A DNA stretch of 64,000 nucleotides, from positions 39,880 through 103,879 of the forward strand of contig CAJUDH010000012.1 of the NCBI GenBank assembly GCA_910584845.1, in the 5' to 3' direction. Positions 33,106-42,538 of the stretch are shown here, piece by piece. Under the pieces are notes generated by a model. That model saw nothing but the letters and a program-made list of their open reading frames with translations. It ran no database searches and was not told the DNA's origin. Positions within the stretch are counted from its first letter, which is position 1; each line of letters begins with the position of its first letter. The DNA comes from an uncultured Lachnospiraceae bacterium. Its GTDB lineage: Bacteria > Bacillota > Clostridia > Lachnospirales > Lachnospiraceae. A program made the translations under genes and the position numbers.

Positions 33106-33690
33106 AAAAAACAGTGTAGTATATTTCAAACTAGTCAATCCTTTATTAATATAAGATTCAGATATCAAACCAATATTTTTCCAATTCATCGTTCCTGAAT
33201 ATACATAAAACACGCGATAAGCTTTGCCTTCTTCTTCATATCGAAGATATCCATATGGGAACGTTTCCTGTAGCATACACATTATAAATTCTTCCCGGAT
33301 ATTTTCTCCTACAATTACTTCCTGTGACCGAAGAATAATAACTTTCCCCTGACTGTCAAACTTTACTGCGGCTACTAATTTATCCAAATAGTTTCTTTTT
33401 AAGCCGATGCGAATGTAACCAATAGGTTTATAGGTTTGTAAATCCCTAACTTGTTTTATTAGCTGAATTGTATCATCTGTCTGTTCCTGCAGAATAAGAC
33501 TCCACTTTCCTTTTGCTTCATAGGCTTTCCTGAAAAGTTCTTCTCCCCCTGGAATCTCCTGTATGGGTTCAATGTTTCCCCTTTTATCATTTAATACCTT
33601 CTGTACTGTAGGAGTATAGGCAATCATCTCCACCTTATTAATATTCTGTTCCATAAAATGATCTATGGAATTAGAAAACTACTCTACGGT
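33106..33690 (-). pseudogene. Sensor histidine kinase extracytoplasmic (Cache-like) domain fragment, fused to the recombinase tail
   Basis: About 195 codons resemble the middle of a YesM-type sensor kinase ectodomain: VEMIAYTPTVQKVLNDK, FRKAYEAKGKWSLIL, YKPIGYIRIGLKRNYLDKLV and WKNIGLISESYINKGLTSL, a segment normally followed by a second transmembrane helix, HAMP and kinase core. Here the reading frame passes straight into the recombinase C-terminus. No kinase core is found, and the N-terminal membrane helix is absent (a stop lies in frame near 33692). The longest open frame, 32569-33654, covers the fusion. It is therefore a chimera of fragments. Confidence 0.7.
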
Positions 33691-33883
33691 TTCAGAGGCT
33701 TGCTCCAGAATCTTTTTCAACATAGAACCTGGCATTTTCGGCGTTGCTTTATGGCGCCTGGCTCTAAAATGGCTCCCCTGCTGTGTCAGATTTTATTACT
33801 GCTTCTAAGAGAGGTCGCTCTGTATCCTGAGAATTCATGTTTACCCATCGTTTCATGGTGATTTTTTCCATGCTCCATTCAAT

Positions 33884-35224
33884 TCACACATGGTCAAAAA
33901 ATGCCATTTCTGGATATCTCCATTCCATCATCAGTGTATGTTCAGACTCCCAGTATGCACATGCAGAAATCTGGATTCTATCCATCTCATATTGATGATG
34001 CAGATATCCCCCTGTCATAGAGGTCATTCCGTGAATCCAACAATTGAGTCCTGCTTTTACTTCATGGTATCCACGACCATCTTTCATTGCAAAAATAATT
34101 TCTTTTTCTAAAAAAGTAAGTGCTATCTCTGTAATGCCATCAACTTCCTGCACAGGAATAAACTCATATTTTTTCCATACAGGAGGTATTCGTAGTCCCT
34201 TCGATGTATGCTTCCCCTCCAGCGTCATGCACATCCTTTTACGATGTAGAACTTCCCACATCTGCATATCCTTACATGGTACTTTTTCCATCTGCTGCTG
34301 TAACTTCCATGGGGAAATTACCTGCTGATGCAGAATTTTACAGAATATATTTTTATCATCGGCTGTTGTCATAGCGACCACCATGTCCATCTCGGGAACT
34401 ACAATACATGCCTGTCCGAACATCCCCATAGAAGCCCAAAGATCCTCCCTGTGTTCCCAATGATAATTATACTCTATTCCATCCGGCCTTGCTCCCACCT
34501 GGTCAATATATCCCAGTGACCGCCGAATCCATGTTTCTTATAATAACTGTTTTCCTTCCCATTTTCCACCATTTAGATACAATAACCCTATGCATGCCAT
34601 ATCTTCCACGGTCAAACTTACCCCATTGCCGCCGGAACAAATTCCTTCTGGGCTAAGCATCCATGTAAAATCACTCATCCCAATGGCTTCTGTAATGTTT
34701 TCCCTAAGGTACTCCTTACACGTTTTTCCTGTCACCCGCTGTACAATTGCCGAGAGTACATAACTGTTTTCGCTGGAATACCTATAAATTTTTCCGGGCT
34801 CCTCGGTAAATGGAGCCTGAAAATAGGAGTCCAGCCAGCTGCTCTTTAAAGGCCGCCACTCATTTCCAATACTTCTTTGCTGTCCACTCCGCATTGTAAG
34901 CAGATTTTTAACCGTGACAGTCCGCAGATATTCGTTTGCACCTTGTGCATATTCTGGCAAATATCGCAAAATAGGTGCATCCAAATCGATCAGTCTATTG
35001 CTATATGCAAGTCCCAATGCCATGTTCGTTAAACATTTTGTAAACGAATGCATGATATGCGGAATTTCTTTTGCATATGGTGCATTATATGCTTCAAAAA
35101 TAACTTTTCCATGTACGATAAACAAAATTCCATGGATTTCACTACCCGTTTTCTCCGCTTCATTCAAAAAGTTAATAAGAAATTCTGAAGAAATTCCTTC
35201 CTTTTCCGGATTCGAATATTCCAA
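33884..35224 (-). pseudogene. Serine hydrolase (class C beta-lactamase-like), interrupted by an in-frame TAA
   Basis: The frame starting at 35224 (MEYSNPEKEGISSEFL) encodes a beta-lactamase-family serine hydrolase with the nucleophile in HSFTKCLTN (SxxK), the YSSENSY tyrosine motif and the VSLTVEDMACIGLLYL helix. A TAA at 34540-34538 ends it after 228 residues. Translation resumes in the same frame (ETWIRRSLGYIDQVG, then YNYHWEHREDLWASMGMFG with the third motif) and runs to 33884. With the stop read through it would be about 446 residues, the usual size. Codon use is more AT-rich than in the flanking genes. Confidence 0.8.
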
Positions 35225-35313
35225 ATTTTTTTAATCGTTGAGTCTCCTTAATTGAAATCAAAAGAATGGAAAAACTAACGGTAAAATTCCTACACAACAG
35301 ATAAAGCAGATAA

Positions 35314-35517
35314 TTACCAAAGGCCAGCCAAATTTTCAAAATCTGTAAATTTTAAATGTGTAAATATCATTAATGCCTGATTTGTTCCAGACGCAATCGG
35401 GGTCAAATAAGAACAGTTTGCTTTTAAACTGTTTCCTCTTGAGCTGGATACAGTTTCCGCGTATACCAGAAAATGTTCAAAATGTCCTGTCTTTACAACA
35501 ATACATTCGATTATCAA
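35314..35517 (-). pseudogene. Possible DMT/EamA-type transporter remnant
   Basis: A short frame contains GNSLKANCSYLTPIASG, which resembles the seventh helix of EamA-type transporters (the ASY-F/L-TP segment), followed by a frameshifted hydrophobic ending. The rest of such a gene is missing. This is a weak assignment; the 400 bases from 35225 to 35625 otherwise contain nothing recognisable. Confidence 0.35.
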
Positions 35518-35625
35518 TGTACAAATTTATACAACAAAAAATTGGAGCCTTTTAATACCCTAATCATTTCATTCTTGTTACGCCAAAAATGATAGCATGA
35601 GAATACTTTTCTAAACATTTTTCTC

Positions 35626-36768
35626 TCATAATCTCGACTTGTATACTCTTTGCCCGTCAAGTGTTCTTCCATCAACATACAAAGGCCCATAACTCCGATA
35701 TCCCAATCGTTCATAAATCCATTTCCCCAGGCCACTGTCATCAAACACCTTCCACATCCAGGTCTGCTGCGGAATTTCTTCATGGGTTGCAAAATAATAC
35801 CAACATCCGTCAATCCCCTGCCAGCCCGACAGCATAATCCCTGTTTTCCGGTTAAGGAAATATATCTTCCCATCCTGGCTGTCCTCATGCCAGCCTTTCA
35901 CCAGCTTCCCAAGGCTTCCATCGGATACCTCATGGCAATAATACCAGATTCTCTCTTCTGCTTTATACCATCCATAGGTCATCACCCCATTTTTATCAAA
36001 ATGAAGCCAGCTATATTTTTCCTCTTCCTGAGAGTAAGGATTGTAGACATAAATCCAGCCATCTTTTGCATAGGCTCCATTGTTTCCTCGATATTTCCAT
36101 ATATGATTTTCCTGATCAACCAGCTCCAAGTTACCCGTTGATGCCGTTCCGCTTTCCTGAGGGGGATGAATATAAATAGATAGAATCGGTACGGGAGGTT
36201 CCCCTGCGGGAAGTACCCGATGTATGTGTGATATGTTGCGGTTTTTCCTTATCCCATGGGGTTTCACTGGAAAAATCAGGGGTAATGCTGTCATACTGGA
36301 TAGCTTCCCCATATACGCTGACAGTCACACTTGCCCTTTCTTCTTTTTGCCCCTGCTTTGTTTATCCAAAGCGGCTGCATTGGGAATGGTAATCCCGTCT
36401 ATAACCAGATAATCGGTATAGGCTTCGGCCTTCTTTGTATAATAAAAATACCCTCCCCTCTTTACCCACCCATCCTGGAGGCGCAAATCCTTATCGGTAA
36501 ATTCACGGCCAATATTTTTTCCTGACAGTTCAAATTTCACCCCTATCCAGGCTGGCCCCAGTTTATTTTTTAAAGTAAGCCGATAACCAGCCACTTCATC
36601 CGGCCTAAAATAATCTTTTTCTTCCACTATCGCTTCCAATTCCACGATTACCTGTTTCGTAGAACTTTCTTCAGCAAATGCCGGAAAACAGAAAGCCAGG
36701 ATTGACAGGAGGGGGAGCAGGAAACATAAGCATTTGTTCTTTATGTCGAAAAAACACTCTTGATACAT
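35626..36768 (-). pseudogene. Secreted protein with choline-binding-type repeats, broken by frameshifts
   Basis: Three overlapping minus-strand frames add up to one exported protein. The first (36768-36325) has a signal peptide (LCFLLPLLSILAFCFPAFA) and an N-terminal domain with YFRPDEVAGYRLTLKNK and DYLVIDGITIPN. The frame is lost near 36355; the next (to about 36180) continues with ERASVTVSVYGEAIQYDS. After a second shift the last frame (to 35626) carries cell-wall-binding repeats: GVMTYGWYKAEERIWYYC, KLVKGWHEDSQDGKIYFL and GIMLSGWQGIDGCWYYF. These repeats bind choline or similar wall decorations in related proteins. At least two frameshifts make it a pseudogene. Confidence 0.75.
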
Positions 36769-36785
36769 ACCAATTTACGACAATG

Positions 36786-37860
36786 CACAATTCATTTGAC
36801 AGTCCCAAACCAGGGGAACTTCATGGAAAAAATGCCCCTTATATACGCGCCGTTTTCAATCTAGAGGATTATCTGAAAAAGCAGGGGAAATAAAACGATG
36901 GATTGAAGAATATCAAAAATTAGAACCCATCATTCGCACAGAAGACATAGTATGCTCATATATATGAAATCCCGCCTTGACAAACTTCCTGATATTCAAC
37001 CACAGGAACTTATGTTAATGAAAATGCCCAATCCTGAAGAATATCGATTCATTCACGATTTACAGTTACTTTATCCTGAAAAATCAGATTTTTACGATAT
37101 AACTCCACAAAATCTACATTACCTGATTATAAAATTAAAGTCGGAAGGTTTTTTTGAAAAAAGAACTAGAAAAAGAAAAGAGGAATAAACCTAATGCCCA
37201 AAGCAACGTTAGCAGAAATTAAACATCTTTTTCATAAAAACAAAAAACGAACAAAACATTTCGGCAAAAAATAGTTTAGAGCTAACAAAAATATCATCAG
37301 AAGAATATAGTTCGTCTTCCAATCTTTGTTTTGTTCTCTTCCAGGCCGAAAGCCATCCATATCGCCAGAATTACGAAAAAATGTTAATGAAATTCGAAAG
37401 AGTATTTACAATAAAAGAACTTTAACAACAGTTTAATCTTTCCGCCTCACCCCTTTACTACTGGGCAAAAAAGCATAACTATCAGGCAAAGAACGGAAAT
37501 ATATCTTCGTCCATTTCTAATGAATTACAAGAGAAACTTTTAAACTAGATCAACACAATGAATATGGTAGAACTGGCAAAAAAAATAATATTCCTTATCA
37601 TACACTCTATTATTGGTTAAAAAGACAAGGACTTATAGCAAAAAAGTCATCCGAATTTCCTATTCATATCCAGCAGGAACTCCGTAAAAAATGCCAGTAT
37701 TCCTCTCTGAAAGATTTAGCCTATGAATACGGTTTATCTGAACAGACCATGTGCTCCCGCCTGAAAAATATCGGATGTTTCCCTGATGGAAAAGGCAGTT
37801 TTTTCGTTGTAAATGACTTGATTGATAAAAAATTATATCCTGCTTTTCTAAATAATTTCC
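36786..37860 (+). pseudogene. Decayed gene with repeated helix-turn-helix units
   Basis: The plus strand here encodes short pieces in shifting frames separated by stops. Recurrent units have the form of a small helix-turn-helix: ITPQNLHYLIIKLKSEGFF (in the frame 36952-37188), LSASPLYYWAKKHNYQ (near 37440), IPYHTLYYWLKRQGLI (near 37590) and LSEQTMCSRLKNIGCF (near 37740). The spacing is roughly 50 codons between the last two. The last two units read through once one base is added to an A-run near 37580. I do not recognise the family. It appears to be a multi-HTH DNA-binding protein in decay. Confidence 0.4.
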
Positions 37861-37899
37861 CGACTGCATATAACAGCAATCGGGAAATATTATTATTCA

Positions 37900-38871
37900 T
37901 TATTGACCCAATTTATTAACATATTTTGCCCATTCTGCTTCAGGAACTTTTAATGCAGCCATTGCCTGTTCTGCTGTTAGTTTTAATGTATCCATCAAGT
38001 TTTTTATCGATCTTAAAGTTCCTGCTTCACGTTCAAGCTCAATGCCAATCGCAATTCCTTTTTCTTCTACACCTTTACTTAAATTGCACAAATCCTGCAC
38101 CTCACTCTCTAATGTTTTTGTCATCTTAATTCCAAAATCATCCTGAAGTATCTGCTTCTTTTCTTCCGGCTGTTTTTCTGAAGACAGCAACACATCCAGT
38201 AATTTTAATATTCCCGTGTAATTATCACCCTCGGAATGGCCTAAACAAATCATCACTACAGTAAGCAAATCATAATTCTCTTTCTTCTCCGTTACTTTTC
38301 CAACCAGATTTTCTTCCTGAATGAAATACCTAGCTATCGTATTTTCACGATATTTTGGCGGACTGGCACATATCCAAATCGAGTAGACTTTACGAATACG
38401 TTCATAATGGGAATCCACAAATTCTACCCCATATTGTGAGGAAACCATTCGGCTGCAATAGTAAATACCGCGTTTAATCAATGGGTATCCGGGATAAAAT
38501 TCATTTTGTGCTTCCACGTTAAGAATTAATTTAATATTCTCTTTTGTACCAGGAACTATGGCATAAAAACGAATATCATAAGTGATTGTACCTTCTCTAA
38601 TTGTATTGTCTTCCGTCTTTTCCCCTTTAATCTGTTCACCACCACCTGCTTCTTCATCTGGATGTACAGCGGTTTTGGTAATCTGAGGTTCTCCCTCGAT
38701 ATACTTTTCGCAAATCTCTTCTACATCAAAATCCCGATACTCTTCCAGACAGCTTTTCATAATCCATGCCAGGATGAGCTTATTCGCAAGCAATCGTTTA
38801 CAGGCTGCATCGTAAGCCGCTTTATCTCCAGCTGCTTCTATATTTTTTGCCAGTATTGTTTTAACTTCCAT
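37900..38871 (-). CDS. Rpn-family recombination-promoting nuclease / PD-(D/E)XK transposase-like protein
   Basis: An intact 323-residue protein of the Rpn/PDDEXK_2 group that is abundant in Lachnospiraceae. The nuclease core shows D99 in ITYDIRFYA and E120-x-Q122 in ILNVEAQNEF, and then KRGIYYCSRMVSSQYG. The C-terminal third is charged and coiled-coil-like (EKGIAIGIELEREAG) and ends in the small helical LTAEQAMAALKVPEAEW that occurs in many family members. Rpn proteins in E. coli are RecA-independent recombination nucleases, and a defence role has been discussed for some. The ribosome binding site is weak. It is the only intact gene in the decayed island. Confidence 0.85.
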   Translation of the reverse strand: MEVKTILAKNIEAAGDKAAYDAACKRLLANKLILAWIMKSCLEEYRDFDVEEICEKYIEGEPQITKTAVHPDEEAGGGEQIKGEKTEDNTIREGTITYDIRFYAIVPGTKENIKLILNVEAQNEFYPGYPLIKRGIYYCSRMVSSQYGVEFVDSHYERIRKVYSIWICASPPKYRENTIARYFIQEENLVGKVTEKKENYDLLTVVMICLGHSEGDNYTGILKLLDVLLSSEKQPEEKKQILQDDFGIKMTKTLESEVQDLCNLSKGVEEKGIAIGIELEREAGTLRSIKNLMDTLKLTAEQAMAALKVPEAEWAKYVNKLGQ

Positions 38872-39041
38872 CTACCGTATTTCATCCCCCTGTCCGATTG
38901 TTTAACTTCATTTTACCATAATCGTTATCAATTATCCACACTTTTTTATTCCTGCCGTCACAAATAGCAAAAACGCACAGGAATACAAAACGGTTATAAA
39001 TACACTAAAAGTAGAAATAAGGTCTATGCTCATAACGATCA

Positions 39042-39273
39042 AGAGTATCTTTGGTTTTCCAAGCATTATATTAAAAAATGGGGTATGACAGATCAGATAT
39101 ATGATGATATTGCAAAAATATCAGATATTTGCATAGACTATTGTAATGAACTTTTGAAAATGTTTAATCAGCCTCCTATTTATGAATATCCATACCAGGA
39201 TGATATAAAACATTTATTTGGACTAGAAACACAAATGGAAATAGAAAAGAAATATTTAAAAAAGTTTTTATAA
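39042..39273 (+). pseudogene. Short remnant of unknown protein
   Basis: A plus-strand frame reads EYLWFSKHYIKKWGM and then MTDQIYDDIAKISDICIDY through to KKYLKKFL. The first ATG at 39085 has no proper ribosome binding site, and coding-like sequence runs upstream of it, so this is more likely the 3' end of a lost gene than a small gene of 62 residues. I do not recognise the family. Confidence 0.4.
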
Positions 39274-39499
39274 AATAAAGATTTTATAATATGCGTGGGA
39301 ATGATATAACAGTAAAAATAGAATTTGAACTAGTTAAAAAATTTTGAGACCGTTTCAAGTTTTGTGTAAACTCTAAATCTGATATAAGACATGTGAATAG
39401 TTGCTTAAGGGGCAGATGCCGGATTTTCGGTTCCGCCCCTTACCTGTATTATATAGCCAATTCCGGCACTGTCAATGGGAATTGTCAGAACCGTTTCCT

Positions 39500-39760
39500 T
39501 TACAGATCTCTGTCAGAGAGTCGTTCCTCAAAATAGATCTCTAACTGCGAATGGATCTGTCCCCAGTCCTGACGGTGTCCTGTCCATTTTTTTGTGATGT
39601 CCATCATCGCCAAATACAGCATTTTTAACAGACTGTCATCTGTCGGGAATACGGTCTTGGATTTCGTCACCTTGCGCAGCTGCCGGTTAAAGCCTTCTAT
39701 CGCGTTGGTTGTGTAAATAAGACGCTTGGCAGCCTCAGGGTACTTAAACCTGCCATTCTT
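39500..39760 (-). pseudogene. IS256 transposase, C-terminal part
   Basis: The last 85 codons of the transposase, in a different frame from the N-terminal part: KYPEAAKRLIYTTNAIEGFN (the conserved region with the final catalytic glutamate), RQLRKVTKSKTVFPTDDSLL and WTGHRQDWGQI, ending ERLSDRDL. Stop at 39502-39500. Confidence 0.88.
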
Positions 39761-40082
39761 TTACGATGGGCAGTTTTTTGTCCGTTATCCGGCTGATGGT
39801 AGAGTCTGAGATATCCATGTCACCATAACTGGTATGCATGGTCTTTTTATAATGTCCGTTACGGCTGTTATCGGTTTCCTTGTTCCGGTAATCGTACTTT
39901 GAGTAACCGAGTTCTTCGTCCAGCTCTTCATCTAGCGCACCTTCCAAAAGCACGGACATCATGTCGCGCATAACAGAGTTGACATCGGTTCCGCTTTTGA
40001 TCCGGATATCATTATCTTTCAGATAACTGCGCATCATTTCCCGCATTGCTGCTTTTTGTGGACTTTCATTTTTTCTTGACAT
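39744..40082 (-). pseudogene. IS256 transposase, N-terminal part
   Basis: The first 110 residues of a Mutator-type (MULE/IS256) transposase: VNSVMRDMMSVLLEGALDEE, LGYSKYDYRNKETDNSRNG and ISRITDKKLPIVKEWQ. The ATG follows TTTGGAGG. The frame ends at the deletion point, where GGCAGGTTT joins codons from the middle of the gene to its 3' end. The catalytic DDE core is missing. Confidence 0.88.
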
Positions 40083-40265
40083 AAATAAACCTCCAAACTG
40101 TGTAATGTTATCTTACATCAGTTTGGAGGTTTACACAAACTTTAGGATAGTCCCGAGTCAAAATGGAGATGACTAACAGGAACAGATTCCTGGCGGTGGG
40201 TCTGGAGGCATTAGCAAAATAACCCTGAAAATATAAAAACAGTCTATTAAAAATGGAATCTTTAA

Positions 40266-40357
40266 GGTATAATAAGCGGTAGATACAAACTCATCTCTTT
40301 TCGTGTGGATTTTTGTTTAGTCGCTTAAATTATACCGCAAAGAGACTGAGTTTGTAT
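40266..40357. repeat. Two interleaved inverted repeats (A-B-A'-B' order)
   Basis: A is GGTATAATAAGCG (40266-40278) and pairs with A' CGCTTAAATTATACC (40322-40336), with a two-base bulge. B is ATACAAACTCATCTCTTT (40283-40300) and pairs with B' at 40339-40357. As the order is A, B, A', B', the arms cross, as in a pseudoknot, or form alternative hairpins. On the plus strand B' runs into TTTTATTTTT. It lies directly past the 3' end of an Rpn gene fragment. Confidence 0.65.
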
Positions 40358-40388
40358 TTTTATTTTTCAAAAATCAAAAAGTTGTAAA

Positions 40389-40502
40389 CTAGTGTTCATC
40401 AACAGAAAGGCCAACAAATTCTGCAATCTCTTCAAGTGTTATTGTTCCATCTCCTAACATTTTCTTTGCAACATTTATCATCCCCTCTTTTATCCCGTAA
40501 AT
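40389..40502 (-). pseudogene. C-terminal fragment of an Rpn-family gene
   Basis: The minus strand ends in YGIKEGMINVAKKMLGDG followed by TITLEEIAEFVGLSVDEH and a stop, the C-terminal repeat region of Rpn/PDDEXK nucleases. Only about 37 codons remain. It is different in sequence from the end of the intact gene at 37900, so it marks a second, lost copy. Confidence 0.7.
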
Positions 40503-40833
40503 TTTGAAACAAATGTTTGTTGTCAGCAGCCCGTTTCACAGCCCGCGTGTAGCCCTTATAAACTGGCCTGAAGTAAGTACAGGAAAGCAAATAGGAACCG
40601 CCCCTTTATGATACCTTAGGCGCTATCGGACGGCAAGGCAACGGTGGGCCGGGCTAAGTTCAACGGCAGGCTTTCCCCCATCCCAAACCGCAACAACCGT
40701 CCAAAGGAAAATATAATTTTGTTCAAGGCAAAGAATTGGTTGAAATTTCTGTCTGTTTTGTGTAAACTGGAAGAAGCTGAGGACTATATAAAAAGGAAGT
40801 TTCTGAACACATATGAAAGGATAAGGGCAAAAA
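40503..40833. other. Gap upstream of the chemotaxis receptor
   Basis: About 330 bases without a supported gene. It should hold the promoter of the chemoreceptor gene. Base composition returns here from AT-rich to the average of the window, marking the right edge of the decayed island. Confidence 0.5.
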
Positions 40834-42513
40834 ATGAAAAAAGCAATGAATCAATCAAAACTAATCATGATTTTAAACGGGATTTCTTTGACGGCTCTTC
40901 TTTTGATGATTCTCCTTTTGTTTGCCTATGGCAATATAAAAGGGAAATTAAACCGCGCCAACGAAGACAGGTTTAGCCTTACCTATAATGCCAACCGCTT
41001 TATGAACGGCTCTGCCTACCTGACCAACGAAGTCCGGGCCTATGCTTCTACCGGGGAACAGGTCCACTATGACAATTATTGGAATGAGATAAACAACTTA
41101 AAAAACCGGGACCTGGGCGTCGCGGCGATGCAGGAAATCGGCATCACTTCCAGCGAACAGTCCATGATCGACCAGATGTCTTCCCTGTCCAACAACTTAG
41201 TCCCCCTGGAAGAAGGGGCTATGGAGCAGGTACAGGCCGGGCAGATGGCAGAAGCCCTTGCTTATGTATACGGCCCTGACTATAGTTCGGTTACGGCTAA
41301 CATCACCTCTTTAAAAGAAGAATTTTTAAACACCCTGGATATGCGCACCAAGGACCAGGTACATAGCCTAACTTTAAAATCCGACATTATCATGGGAATT
41401 ATCTTTTTTTTCATGATGCTGGTGGGGGTCATGCAGCTCTTAGTCATGGTCATTACCAACCGGCGGATCCTGGCCCCCGTTATCGCAGTCCGCGACCAGA
41501 TGGGCGAGATTTCCCGCGGTAACCTTTCCGCCCCCTTTGCCCTGGAGCCGGACACTTCGGAAATCGGTATGCTGGTAGCGTCCATCCACGAGACAAAAAG
41601 GGAATTAAAGAAATATATTTCTGATATAAATTCGAAATTGACCCAGATGGCAAAGGGGAAAATGGACCTATCCATCGGCAGCGATTACCGCGGCGAATTT
41701 CAGCCGATCCAGCTGGCAATGGGCCAAATATTAAACTCCCTTAACCAGGCTTTGTCCCGGATTAACCAGGCGGCAGAACAGGTTTCTAGCGAATCCGAAA
41801 AAATGGCTTCCGATTCCCAGACCCTTTCCAACGGCGCGGTAGCCCAGGCGTCCGCAGTAGAAGAGCTCTCGGCCAGTATCCAGGACCTTTCGGGCCAGGT
41901 AAACAACACCTCCACCGATGCTGACAACGCCCGGAAGCTATCCATAGATACCGCGGCGCAGCTGGAAGCCTGCAACCAGAAGATGGTAGATTTGACCACT
42001 GCCATGGGGGATATTTCCAAGTCCTCCCAGCAGATCAGCGGCATTATCAAAACCATTGAAGACATCTCCTTCCAGACAAATATCCTGGCCCTTAACGCGG
42101 CAGTGGAAGCCGCCCGCGCCGGCAGCGCAGGAAAAGGCTTTGCCGTGGTGGCCGACGAAGTGCAAAGCCTGGCCAACAAAAGTGCAGAGGCGGCACAAAA
42201 CATTACGGACCTGATCCAAAATTCCATCAACCTGGTGGAACGGGGAACGGCATTGTCGGCAGACAGCACCAAAACCCTGGACGAAGGGGTTGCCAAGGCC
42301 AGAAAATCCACAGAGCTGGTAGAGGGCATTGCCCGATCTGCCAAAGAACAAGCCGAATCCCTGGCCCAGCTGACCCAGGGGATGGAACAAATATCCGAAG
42401 TGGTTCAAACCAATGCTTCTACCGCTGAGAAATCCGCCAATTCTGCCCAGGAGCTCCGCCTTCAGGCAGGGGAACTAAAAAAATCCGTCCAGATGTTCTG
42501 CCTGCGCAGGTAA
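40834..42513 (+). CDS. Methyl-accepting chemotaxis protein
   Basis: A 559-residue membrane chemoreceptor. Transmembrane helices at about 11-31 and 185-207 flank an extracytoplasmic four-helix-like sensor with no recognisable ligand site. A HAMP domain follows (RILAPVIAVRDQMGEISRGN), then the cytoplasmic signalling coiled coil with the conserved tip SFQTNILALNAAVEAARAG near residue 412. There is no CheR-tethering pentapeptide at the C-terminus. It starts at an ATG behind AAAGGATAAGGG. No other chemotaxis genes are in the window, so it is an orphan receptor, which implies that the cell is motile or uses a Che-like pathway elsewhere. Confidence 0.95.
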   Translation: MKKAMNQSKLIMILNGISLTALLLMILLLFAYGNIKGKLNRANEDRFSLTYNANRFMNGSAYLTNEVRAYASTGEQVHYDNYWNEINNLKNRDLGVAAMQEIGITSSEQSMIDQMSSLSNNLVPLEEGAMEQVQAGQMAEALAYVYGPDYSSVTANITSLKEEFLNTLDMRTKDQVHSLTLKSDIIMGIIFFFMMLVGVMQLLVMVITNRRILAPVIAVRDQMGEISRGNLSAPFALEPDTSEIGMLVASIHETKRELKKYISDINSKLTQMAKGKMDLSIGSDYRGEFQPIQLAMGQILNSLNQALSRINQAAEQVSSESEKMASDSQTLSNGAVAQASAVEELSASIQDLSGQVNNTSTDADNARKLSIDTAAQLEACNQKMVDLTTAMGDISKSSQQISGIIKTIEDISFQTNILALNAAVEAARAGSAGKGFAVVADEVQSLANKSAEAAQNITDLIQNSINLVERGTALSADSTKTLDEGVAKARKSTELVEGIARSAKEQAESLAQLTQGMEQISEVVQTNASTAEKSANSAQELRLQAGELKKSVQMFCLRR

Positions 42514-42538
42514 ATGAGGGGCAGATACACATTCTTAT

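Larger units (their letters stand above)
39346..40154. mobile_element. Internally deleted IS256-family element
   Basis: The two ends are inverted repeats: GAGACCGTTTCAAGTTTTGT at 39346 and, on the other strand, GGGACTATCCTAAAGTTTGT from 40154, both continuing into GTGTAAAC. Between them lie the first 110 codons and the last 80 codons of an IS256-family transposase. About 500 bases are missing from a complete element of roughly 1.3 kb. With both ends kept it could still be moved by a transposase supplied elsewhere. No convincing target duplication was seen. Confidence 0.8.
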
